From positions 186,001-250,000 of the forward strand of contig NZ_JAQOSQ010000003.1 in the NCBI RefSeq assembly GCF_030068455.1: a stretch of 64,000 nt of DNA. The letters are read 5' to 3'. The notes under the pieces are model-generated. The model saw nothing but the letters and a program-made list of their open reading frames with translations, ran no database searches and had not been told where the DNA came from. The position numbers were made by a program, and so were the translations under genes. The stretch is from Roseofilum casamattae BLCC-M143 (GTDB lineage: Bacteria > Cyanobacteriota > Cyanobacteriia > Cyanobacteriales > Desertifilaceae). The stretch's first letter is position 1. Every line of letters begins with the position of its first letter. Below, one piece after another: positions 24,660 to 33,044 of this stretch.

Positions 24660-27053
24660 TTACAGTACGTCTTTTTTCTTCTGTAATATCCAGGTTATGC
24701 CGAGGTAGATTAGGGAGTGCAGGCATAAGGCTCCCCAGTTTAAGGCGAGATTTTCCCAGGTGGGTTCGTAGACTGATGTGATTTCAAAGGGTTGAGGGAG
24801 TTGACTGCCATCGGGTAGGAGGGTGGGTTCGGGTACCATATGATTGACGTCAACGAGGATACCATAAGCGCCGACCGACCAGCGACTGAGCATTAACCAG
24901 GAGATGTATTGTCCGACTCCGGACATTTTGAATAGGACTCCAGAGAAGATGATTTGCGGGAGTAGGAGTAAGGGGAGCGCGCTGTTGGCTTGGGAACTAT
25001 TTTGTACGGAGGCAGATACCATTAAGCCGAGATTGGTACAAGTGAAGAGGGTGAGAAAGGTGGTTATTCCCATGCCGAGAAACCAGGGAAGTAATTCGGG
25101 TTCGGGGGATTGAAAGCAGAGCAAAATTGCTGTTGCCATTAGTAGGGTTTGTGCTAGGGTTAATCCTCCTAAAATTGCGAGTTTGGAGCCTAAATAGCTA
25201 TAAAGATTTAAGTTAGCAAGTCGTTCTCGGCTATAAATAGCGGCTTCTTTGATGATTTCGGGTAAACTACTGGAGAGTCCTACCCAAATGGCGGCACAGG
25301 TAAAGACAAATAAGACGCGCAAGGCGAGAGCAGCTAGGGTGGGATCGTCTTCTGTTCCTAAGATGAGAGGGTCTTGTGTTCCTAAGGCAAAGGTAATTAA
25401 AATAATGCCTAGTGGAGCGGTGAATAATGAGAGGGCAAGATTGGCGCGATCGCGAATGAGTAATGTTCCGGATCGCTGGGATAATATTGTTAGTTGCTGT
25501 AGAAAGCGCGATCGCGGTTTTTTCGGAGATTTTGTTTGCGATTTTTGGTTATGCTGATTTAATATATTTTCGATATTGTCCGTATAAAGTTGAGAGGTTT
25601 TGAAGGCTTGTTGCCGATCGATAACTCGCTCTCGATTAGATAATAGGTTGTAGATATTGGGAAAGTCCTGCACTCCGAAAAAGCTGGTGGCATCTTGAGG
25701 ATCGCCGAAATAACAGAGTTTGCCACCTTCTCCAAGAAAGACGATGCGATCGCATAATTTAATATTACTCGTGGCATGAGTAACCAAAATAATAGTTCGT
25801 CCTTCATCGGCTAGTTTACGCAGAAGTTCCATCATATTTTTATCCAATCCCGGATCGAGACCGGAGGTGGGTTCGTCCAGGAAAAATAGCTTGGGATCGG
25901 CTAACAGTTCGACGCCAATACTAACTCGCTTGCGCTGTCCTCCGCTCAAGGCTGTAATGGGTTTATCGATATGCTCGACCATTTCAATATTTTGAATGGT
26001 TTCCTCAATAATTACGTTTCTCTCTGTTGGTTTGATATCGCTTGGCAAGCGTAGTTGTGCGGCGTAAGAGAGGACTTCTCGAACGGTTAAGTCGCGATGA
26101 ATAATATCATCTTGCGGCACGTAGCCAATTTGATTGCGATAAATATTAAAGTTAGAGCGCAGGTTTTCTCCATTTAAATAGACCTCGCCTTGGGAGGGTT
26201 TCTGGATTCCTAATAAGGTTTTCATTAAGGTGGATTTTCCCGCGCCGCTGCCTCCGACTAAGGCGACGAATTGTCCGGGTTGAATGGGTAGAGAAATATT
26301 ATCTAAAATTTGTTTTTCTTTATGTTGCTTATCGCGAACTTTTAAAATCAGATTTTTGGCATCTAAACGAATACGATCGCCGCGATCGCCCACCACGATC
26401 GTATTTTCCTGCAATACTAGGCTATAAGGACCGATGCGAATGGTTGCTCCGGAAGAAAGGGCGATCGCGCCATTCACTCGCTGCCCGTTAACAAAGGTAC
26501 CGTTCGTACTATAATCTTCGAGAATATAACCGCTATTTTGACTGGGTTTAATTACGGCGTGACGGTAGGAAACAATAGGAGAAGGAAGAGGCAGATCGGC
26601 TTGACTATCTCGTCCGATCGCCATCGGACTTTGATTCAATTGCAAGGAATACTGAATGGGTTGAGCGGCTCCCCATTGGGCATTGGAATTAGAATAAACG
26701 ATCGTAATTAAACTCTTGGGATTTTGTCCGACTTGCAAGCGATCGCCATCCCGCAGTCGATACCCCATCATGCTATCGATACGAGTATGATTAATAAACA
26801 ACCCATTGGTACTGGCTTTGCGTTTATCTCCATCGTAAATATGATAGTCTAGCCCGACTTTTTCTAAGGTTGCGTGACAGCCAGAAATAACATCCCAATC
26901 CAGAGGAACGGCCAGATCGGAGAGATTGCGATCGCGGCCTAAAACATGTCGATCTCCCTTTAACTGGTGCGCGATCGTCTGACCTTGGTTGTTCAACACC
27001 AATTCCGGATCTTTAGCTAACAATGTGTGGCGATTATGGATTGGGTAAGTCAT
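24660..27053 (-). CDS. FHA-domain ABC transporter (ABCG-type fusion)
   Basis: 797 aa joining two forkhead-associated domains (about 30-110 and 125-215; the second shows GRDSQADLPLP and DYSTNGTFVNGQRV), an ATPase and a permease. The ATPase has Walker A GGSGAGKST near 265, signature LSGGQRKRVSIG and Walker B FLDEPTSGLD. The ABC-2 permease (about 540-797) has six helices. FHA domains bind phosphothreonine, so transport is likely controlled by Ser/Thr kinases. The white/ABCG order (ATPase before permease) suggests a homodimeric exporter. The substrate is unknown. Such fusions recur in cyanobacteria and actinobacteria. Confidence 0.92.
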   Translation of the reverse strand: MTYPIHNRHTLLAKDPELVLNNQGQTIAHQLKGDRHVLGRDRNLSDLAVPLDWDVISGCHATLEKVGLDYHIYDGDKRKASTNGLFINHTRIDSMMGYRLRDGDRLQVGQNPKSLITIVYSNSNAQWGAAQPIQYSLQLNQSPMAIGRDSQADLPLPSPIVSYRHAVIKPSQNSGYILEDYSTNGTFVNGQRVNGAIALSSGATIRIGPYSLVLQENTIVVGDRGDRIRLDAKNLILKVRDKQHKEKQILDNISLPIQPGQFVALVGGSGAGKSTLMKTLLGIQKPSQGEVYLNGENLRSNFNIYRNQIGYVPQDDIIHRDLTVREVLSYAAQLRLPSDIKPTERNVIIEETIQNIEMVEHIDKPITALSGGQRKRVSIGVELLADPKLFFLDEPTSGLDPGLDKNMMELLRKLADEGRTIILVTHATSNIKLCDRIVFLGEGGKLCYFGDPQDATSFFGVQDFPNIYNLLSNRERVIDRQQAFKTSQLYTDNIENILNQHNQKSQTKSPKKPRSRFLQQLTILSQRSGTLLIRDRANLALSLFTAPLGIILITFALGTQDPLILGTEDDPTLAALALRVLFVFTCAAIWVGLSSSLPEIIKEAAIYSRERLANLNLYSYLGSKLAILGGLTLAQTLLMATAILLCFQSPEPELLPWFLGMGITTFLTLFTCTNLGLMVSASVQNSSQANSALPLLLLPQIIFSGVLFKMSGVGQYISWLMLSRWSVGAYGILVDVNHMVPEPTLLPDGSQLPQPFEITSVYEPTWENLALNWGALCLHSLIYLGITWILQKKKDVL

Positions 27054-27281
27054 GACCTATCTATTTTATTGTTGGTCACCATTGTAAAATAAAACCATAG
27101 AATGGGGAAGATTTTCGGTTACTAGAAATTAAAATAAAACAGAACAACCTGAATTGGCTTTACTGGGGAAAACTAGCAGGAATGGGCAATGAGGGTTCCA
27201 TGGCGAGTTCTGCGATGCCCAAAAAGAGAAGAAAGAATTGATATGATAATCTTATAAGCTCTGGTTCCCCTAACCAATTGT

Positions 27282-30200
27282 ATGCGTACCCTTTGGCAGC
27301 GGCTTCATCGCCTGTTTCGCACCTTACCCTTGGGAGCGATCGCGATCGCCCCATTCGGGGTGCTGCTAATCGTGACTGTCGGACTGACCGGATATCTCTC
27401 CTTCGAGAACGGACGTCAAGCTCTGCAACAGGTTACGCTGCAACTGGAACAAGAAATTGCCCATCGCGCTGCCGATCGCCTGCACGGCTATCTTTCCATC
27501 CCGAAACAGATTCAACGCTCGGTTTCTCTATCCGTTGAAAGCGGACAACTCGATGTGGAGAGTTCGCCGCAGCTCGCTCAACATCTGTGGCAATACATGC
27601 AACTGCATCCCCATGTCGATGCGATCGCTCTGAGCCGCAGCACTCGAACCCAGGTGCGTCTGAGTCGAGAACCTGAAGGGGCGATCGTCGCGAAGGTCCT
27701 GGCGAATTCCGAGAGACGCACCTACAGTTTGAATGCTCGAGGAGAGCTGATTATTTCCTCCTCGAGGGCAGTGAATCCCGAGTTTGCGCCCCCTACCTCA
27801 GATGAGAAGAAGATCGCGATTGGAGAGAGAATTTGGACGACTGAGGACAACAGCCTGAGGTGCGATGCGGCCTTTCCCTGGGGACGACTCTCCGTTTCCC
27901 TCTCCCAGGCCGAAATGACGGAAATCCTACAATCTGTGGGAGAAACCCCCAATGGAGAACTGGCCATTGCGGACGGAACTGGAGCGATCGTGGCTCGTTA
28001 CCCATCTACAGGCGATCGACCTCTCGTGCAAACGCAACCATTTTCCGAGTTTCCCGGACTCGATTGGACGATCGCCGTTAACCTCAATTCAGACCGAGCG
28101 CTGCAACCGATTATCTTTGCGCGAGATATCTCTATCCTTCTCTGCACTCTGTCCTTTGGCGTAACCATTACCATTGGGATGGCTGCGCGCCGCCGCATTA
28201 TTACCCCCATTCGGCAACTCCTCGAAGCGGCGATCGCCCTTTCTGAAGGCAACTGGACCCGCGCCGTAGATAGCGATCGCAGCGACGAACTGGGCAACCT
28301 GGCCCTCGCCTTCAACCGAATGCGAGAACACCTGAACCATTCTCATCAACAATTGCAAACCTACTCTCGCGGTTTAGAAACCAAAATTAAAGCGAGAACT
28401 CGAGAGCTGCAACAAGAAATTCGCGAACGAAAACTGATCGAAGCGGCATTGCGCGAGTCAGAAACCAAGTTTTCTAAAGCCTTTCGTCGCACTCCTCACC
28501 CCATTACTATCACCCGTTTAGCCGATGGCAAACATTTAGAAGTAAGCGATAGTTTTGTCAGTTTAACCGGATATAGTAATCAAGAAGTCATCGGTCGTAC
28601 GGCTTTAGAGCTGAACCTCTGGGTTGACGTGCAAGAGAGGATGGAATTATTCAGTAAAATTGAAGAGCAAGGCGAGGTCAGAAACTACGAATTTACTTAT
28701 CAAACCAAACATGGAGAATATCGCACGGCAATTTTATCGGCAGAAATTATTACGATTCAAGGGGAGCGCTGTTTATTATCGGTGACCACAGATATCACCG
28801 ATCGCAAACAACTAGAAGCCGAACTGCTGCGATCGCAACAACTCCTCGACAGCATTATCGATCATATTCCCCTGGCTATTTATGCCAAAGACATTAAGCG
28901 CGATTGCAAGTATTTAATTTGGAATCAAGCCAGCGAAGAAATTTTTGGACTCTCGAGCGCGGAAACTCTCGGGAAAACCACCGCACAAATTTACCCTCCA
29001 GAGCAGTCTGAACTCTGCCAAAACCAAGACCGACAAGCTCTCGAGCAAGGGAAACTGTTGGAAATTTCCGAACATCCCTTTCTTTGCCATACTCGCGGTT
29101 CCATCTTATTAAGAACGATCAAACTCCCCCTCTACGATTGCAATGGGGAAGCGACGCACTTACTCTGCATTTCCGAAGATATTACCGAGCGCAAACACGC
29201 TGAAACTGTCTTGCAACAGGCCAAAGAAACGGCGGAAACGGCGAACCGAGCCAAAAGCGAGTTTCTCGCAAATATGAGTCATGAATTGCGCACCCCACTC
29301 AATGCCATTCTCGGCTTTAGTCAACTGATGGTAAAAGACCCGAGATTTGCTGCCGGCGCTTCGGAGCTGAACATTATCAATCGCAGTGGAGAACATTTGC
29401 TGGAACTAATTAATGATATTCTCGAGATGTCGAAAATAGAAGCGGGTCGCATTACTCTTAATCCAACTCCATTTGACTTGAGAAAATTGCTGCAAACCTT
29501 GAAAGATATGCTCCATATCCGAGCCGTTTCAAAAGAACTCGCGCTTCACTTTGAAATCCCCAAGGATTTACCTCACTATATTGCAACAGACGAGCAAAAA
29601 TTACGGCAAGTTCTGATTAACTTATTGGGGAATGGGATTAAATTTACCGAGCAAGGTGGAGTGTGCTTGCGCGTTTCTCATCAAATGGAATCTGACAGAA
29701 TTCGGCTCGTGTTTGAAGTGGAAGATACGGGTATCGGCATTAGCGCGGAAGGATTGAGCACCTTATTCGATCCCTTCGTGCAAACTGAATCCGGCTGGCG
29801 ATCGCAGCAAGGCACCGGATTGGGACTTTCCATTAGCCAACAATTTGTCCGGCTTATGGGAGGTGAAATTGAAGTAGAGAGTATTCTCAGGCAAGGCAGT
29901 CGATTTACCTTTGCCATTCTCGCCGATCCCGTTCGCTCTCGCGATATCGTGCCGAGTATACTTCCCCGGCGGATTATTGGACTCGCTCCCGCTCTACCGA
30001 ACTATTCCATGTTGGTGGTTGATGACATTGCCGAAAACCGCTTATTATTAATCCGTTTGCTCGCTCCTGCTGGGTTTAAACTCCTGGAAGCCGAAACGGG
30101 AGAAGGAGCTATTTCCTTATGGCAAATGCATCATCCCGATTTGATCTGGATGGATATTCGCATGGCAACTATGGACGGATACGAAACCACGCGACGCATC

Positions 30201-30671
30201 CGGGAGTTAGAAGCTCTTGAGAAGGCACCGGAGAAGAAAACCGTTATTGTTGCGTTAACTGCCAGTGCCTTTGCACAAAAGCGAGAACTGGTATTTGCTG
30301 CCGGATGCGATGATTTTGTGGCAAAACCGTTTCAGGAGGAAACAATTTGGAAAACGATCGCGAAGCATTTACCTATTGAATATGAGTATGAAGCCTTACC
30401 CATTCTGGAGGACTTGGAGCCAACTCTGGCTCCCTTATCTCTCTCCCGCGAGCAATTACAGATGATGCCTGCTGAGTGGATTGCTGCATTTCACAAGTTC
30501 GCACTCAGCGGAGATGATGATGCTTTAATAGAGTCGATCGAACAAATTCCACAAAGCGATCGCCGCTTAATTGCAACCCTAAAAGATTTAGTTCATAATT
30601 TCCAGTTCAGTACCTTAGTTGAATTAACCAATGAAGCGCAAGACTCTGGCCGATCTGTTAATTGTCGATGA
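27282..30671 (+). CDS. membrane hybrid histidine kinase (Cache-HAMP-PAS-PAS-HK-REC)
   Basis: 1129 aa. Helix 1 near 17-38 and a periplasmic Cache-like sensor to about 280 precede helix 2 near 283-303. Then come HAMP, two PAS domains (about 395-510 and 525-640), HisKA with His667 in MSHELRTPLN, HATPase with NLLGNGIKFTEQ and GTGLGLSI, and a receiver with Asp958 in LIWMDIRM. It senses an extracellular cue and passes phosphate through its own receiver. The last 41 nt overlap the next kinase gene, so the two are probably one unit. A promoter must lie in the 228-bp gap upstream. Confidence 0.93.
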   Translation: MRTLWQRLHRLFRTLPLGAIAIAPFGVLLIVTVGLTGYLSFENGRQALQQVTLQLEQEIAHRAADRLHGYLSIPKQIQRSVSLSVESGQLDVESSPQLAQHLWQYMQLHPHVDAIALSRSTRTQVRLSREPEGAIVAKVLANSERRTYSLNARGELIISSSRAVNPEFAPPTSDEKKIAIGERIWTTEDNSLRCDAAFPWGRLSVSLSQAEMTEILQSVGETPNGELAIADGTGAIVARYPSTGDRPLVQTQPFSEFPGLDWTIAVNLNSDRALQPIIFARDISILLCTLSFGVTITIGMAARRRIITPIRQLLEAAIALSEGNWTRAVDSDRSDELGNLALAFNRMREHLNHSHQQLQTYSRGLETKIKARTRELQQEIRERKLIEAALRESETKFSKAFRRTPHPITITRLADGKHLEVSDSFVSLTGYSNQEVIGRTALELNLWVDVQERMELFSKIEEQGEVRNYEFTYQTKHGEYRTAILSAEIITIQGERCLLSVTTDITDRKQLEAELLRSQQLLDSIIDHIPLAIYAKDIKRDCKYLIWNQASEEIFGLSSAETLGKTTAQIYPPEQSELCQNQDRQALEQGKLLEISEHPFLCHTRGSILLRTIKLPLYDCNGEATHLLCISEDITERKHAETVLQQAKETAETANRAKSEFLANMSHELRTPLNAILGFSQLMVKDPRFAAGASELNIINRSGEHLLELINDILEMSKIEAGRITLNPTPFDLRKLLQTLKDMLHIRAVSKELALHFEIPKDLPHYIATDEQKLRQVLINLLGNGIKFTEQGGVCLRVSHQMESDRIRLVFEVEDTGIGISAEGLSTLFDPFVQTESGWRSQQGTGLGLSISQQFVRLMGGEIEVESILRQGSRFTFAILADPVRSRDIVPSILPRRIIGLAPALPNYSMLVVDDIAENRLLLIRLLAPAGFKLLEAETGEGAISLWQMHHPDLIWMDIRMATMDGYETTRRIRELEALEKAPEKKTVIVALTASAFAQKRELVFAAGCDDFVAKPFQEETIWKTIAKHLPIEYEYEALPILEDLEPTLAPLSLSREQLQMMPAEWIAAFHKFALSGDDDALIESIEQIPQSDRRLIATLKDLVHNFQFSTLVELTNEAQDSGRSVNCR

Positions 30672-31764
30672 TACGCCAAATAATCTGCGATTGCTCTCTT
30701 CGATGCTGGCAGAGCGAGGATATAAAGTGCGCAAGGCAGTGAATGGAAAGTCTGCTCTCAAGGTGGTTGAGGTGGTGTTGCCCAATTTGATTTTGTTGGA
30801 TATTCGGATGCCAGAAATGGATGGCTATCAGGTGTGCGAGCGGTTGAAGCAGAATAAACGCACGCGGGATATTCCCGTGATTTTTATTAGTGCGTTGGAT
30901 GAGGCCATGGATAAGGTGCGAGCCTTTGAAGTAGGAGCGGTTGATTATATTACGAAGCCGTTTGAAGCGCCGGAGGTGCTCGCCAGAGTTGCCAATCATT
31001 TACAAATTTATCAACTGCAACAGCAACTGGAAGCGCAAAATGCTCGGTTGCAAGAGGAAATTGTCGAGCGGCAAAAGGCGGAGTCGGGGTTAAAGATTTT
31101 GCTACATGCTGTCTCTCACGATCTGCGCAATCCGGTGACGGGAATGTTGATGGTGCTCAAGAATCTGTTAAAGCGAGAGTCGTTTACATTGCAGCGCTCG
31201 ATGGTGGAGAGAATGGCGGATAGTTGCGATCGCCAATTAAATCTGATTAATTCGTTGATTGAAACCCAACATACGGAAATTTGGGGCATTTCTCTCGACT
31301 GTCAACCCTTGGCGCTTCTTCCTCTAGTGGAACAGTTGGCGGCAGACTGGGAACCGATACTCGCACAAAATGGGGCTAGTTTACAGCATAACCTAGATAT
31401 TAATTTACCCGAGATTTATGGCGATCGCAACCAACTGTGGCGAGTCTTTGAGAATTTATTGGCCAATGCCCTCAAGCACAATCCTCCTGGGTTAACGATT
31501 ACCCTCTCCGCTTCTGTGGTCGGAGAATTCATCCGATGCAGCATTCGCGACAATGGAGTGGGAATCTCTGCCCAACAACTGGCCACTCTGTTCCAGCCTT
31601 ACACCATGGGTCAAATTGAAAAACGGAAAACCGGACTCGGATTGGGGCTGTATTTGTGCGCCCAAATCGCGCGCGCTCATGGGGGCGACATTGGAGTGGA
31701 AAGCCAGTTGCAGCAGGGAACGGAGTTTTGGTTTACGTTACCCATCGCTCGTACAGAGAAATAA
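30631..31764 (+). CDS. receiver-histidine kinase
   Basis: 377 aa with an N-terminal receiver (DD at 13-14, phosphoacceptor Asp57 in ILLDIRMPEMDG, Lys109), a coiled-coil linker (about 125-155), a HisKA box with His163 in VSHDLRNPV, and HATPase with NLLANALKHN and GLGLGLYL. It has no membrane helix. The receiver can take phosphate from the hybrid kinase encoded just upstream and overlapping by 41 nt. No output DNA-binding regulator is nearby. Confidence 0.92.
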   Translation: MKRKTLADLLIVDDTPNNLRLLSSMLAERGYKVRKAVNGKSALKVVEVVLPNLILLDIRMPEMDGYQVCERLKQNKRTRDIPVIFISALDEAMDKVRAFEVGAVDYITKPFEAPEVLARVANHLQIYQLQQQLEAQNARLQEEIVERQKAESGLKILLHAVSHDLRNPVTGMLMVLKNLLKRESFTLQRSMVERMADSCDRQLNLINSLIETQHTEIWGISLDCQPLALLPLVEQLAADWEPILAQNGASLQHNLDINLPEIYGDRNQLWRVFENLLANALKHNPPGLTITLSASVVGEFIRCSIRDNGVGISAQQLATLFQPYTMGQIEKRKTGLGLGLYLCAQIARAHGGDIGVESQLQQGTEFWFTLPIARTEK

Positions 31765-31768
31765 TTGA

Positions 31769-31963
31769 CTATTGTTGTTCGAGGGATGGGGGAGACTCAG
31801 GAGAGGGAGACTCAGGAGTCTGTTGGGAAGCACGAACGAACCAACCAATCACTAGCACTAAAACGGCTCCGAGAATATAGCCAACCCCGGCAAATCCAAA
31901 GCGGCCGGCGGCATAACTAACCCATTGGGCAAATCCTTGTTTGGGAGGAGGAGTATCGCTCAT
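31769..31963 (-). CDS. small single-helix membrane protein
   Basis: 64 aa: N-terminus MSDTPPPKQGFAQWVSYAAG (20), one membrane helix (GVGYILGAVLVLVIGWFV) and a Pro/Ser/Glu tail. Function unknown. It starts 17 nt after the 198-aa gene on the same strand, so the pair is probably cotranscribed. Confidence 0.65.
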   Translation of the reverse strand: MSDTPPPKQGFAQWVSYAAGRFGFAGVGYILGAVLVLVIGWFVRASQQTPESPSPESPPSLEQQ

Positions 31964-31980
31964 AAAAATAACCGATTCAT

Positions 31981-32577
31981 TTAGTTTTCAAATAACTCCG
32001 ATAATTCTTCCGTGCTAGTCCCTAAAATTCGAGCGAGTTTGGAAATTTCATTATCTGTAAATCCATCGCGAATCTGGATCAATTCTTTCGGCGATCGCCC
32101 GACAATGCGAGCGATCGCTACCACTTGTTCGTCGCTAATCTCTTTCCCGCCATAGACATCTTTTAGATCTTGGGGAGAGAGCTTATAGGAATCGCAAAAG
32201 CGGATAAATTCTTTGTCACTAATATCGAGTTGTTCTTGGCGATCGCGCAATAAAAACATAATGGCTCGCGAGCCATGATCCGGACGCTTAAATCGTTCCA
32301 CATATTGCTTAAATCGCTCGTTCACTTGTTGGGGCGTTCCTCCCAATTGTTTCACCAAATCGCTACAAGCCATTCTCAGAGCTTTGGTTAAGGTTTTATT
32401 TTGTTGCGAGAGTTTTTCATTCTGTTGTTGCAACTTTTCCGACTTATTAATCGTATCGACAATATTCGCCGCAAACTCTGGCGTACACAATCCTACATCC
32501 GCATCTTCATAAGTAATCGGAATATAGGAGCGGTTCGGATTGAACTGCAAGGGTAAAGACGAATTATTCTCTGCCAT
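31981..32577 (-). CDS. hypothetical protein with coiled coil and triplicated helical unit
   Basis: 198 aa, no recognised family. Residues about 42-66 form a coiled coil (SEKLQQQNEKLSQQNKTLTK, 20). The C-terminal 80 residues hold three related units of 25-30 residues: SDKEFIRFCDSYKLSPQDL, SDEQVVAIARIVGRSPKEL and TDNEISKLARILGTSTEEL. These look like helix-turn-helix hairpins. The N-terminus contains YIPITYEDADVGLCTPEFAA (20). Probably soluble. Confidence 0.65.
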   Translation of the reverse strand: MAENNSSLPLQFNPNRSYIPITYEDADVGLCTPEFAANIVDTINKSEKLQQQNEKLSQQNKTLTKALRMACSDLVKQLGGTPQQVNERFKQYVERFKRPDHGSRAIMFLLRDRQEQLDISDKEFIRFCDSYKLSPQDLKDVYGGKEISDEQVVAIARIVGRSPKELIQIRDGFTDNEISKLARILGTSTEELSELFEN

Positions 32578-33044
32578 AATTTCTCATCGGTAGGGCTACA
32601 CCAACGTCGTTCGGTCGCTTAGTTCCGAACTTAGCTCTATTGTACTTTACCTCAGCCAGCAAATTTGAGCATCCGTTGGCTGAAGTACGGATGGTAACAG
32701 CCTTCTCATGCTCTTTGGCTACGATGAGGTATCAATGATACGGAATGATATGGGTTATTTGATGGGAAACAATTGTAACATCGCAAACTCCTCTCCCGAC
32801 AAATTGCGTGTAAGTTGGTAGAAAGCAAGTTAAAAAAAACGCTGTACTCTTACATAATTCTGTAGACTTCTGCTGGTTTCCCTAAATATGGTTTACAATA
32901 TGGTTTAGATTGCTTTTCAAGGGTTCGTCTCTCAACTCGTTTGAGAGACTACCTTTTTTTTGCGATTAGTCAAGTCCCATGAGTGTAAAAAGCAGCACTT
33001 CTGCATGTGGGGCAGGCGAAATTTGATGAAAAGAGCGCCAAGAA
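32578..33044. other. 467-bp intergenic region, possible small RNA
   Basis: No protein gene supported. The right part has AT-rich promoter-like stretches (TACATAAT near 32852, TTTACAATATGG near 32892) followed by a plus-strand terminator at 32927-32961. Since both flanking genes run on the minus strand, a short plus-strand RNA of roughly 60-100 nt is possible. The rest shows no clear structure. Confidence 0.3.
32927..32961 (+). terminator. hairpin plus T8 run
   Basis: GTCTCTCAA (32927-32935) pairs with TTGAGAGAC (32941-32949) around a 5-nt loop, followed by ACC-like bases and eight T (32954-32961). On the plus strand this is a classic intrinsic terminator. On the minus strand it lies about 84 nt after the kinase stop and could also be a cruciform there. 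Confidence 0.6.

Noticed and set aside
32578-33044. DGR template repeat or avd gene beside the variable region
   Set aside because: I saw no adenine-rich copy of the variable region and no reverse transcriptase motif here or elsewhere in the window.
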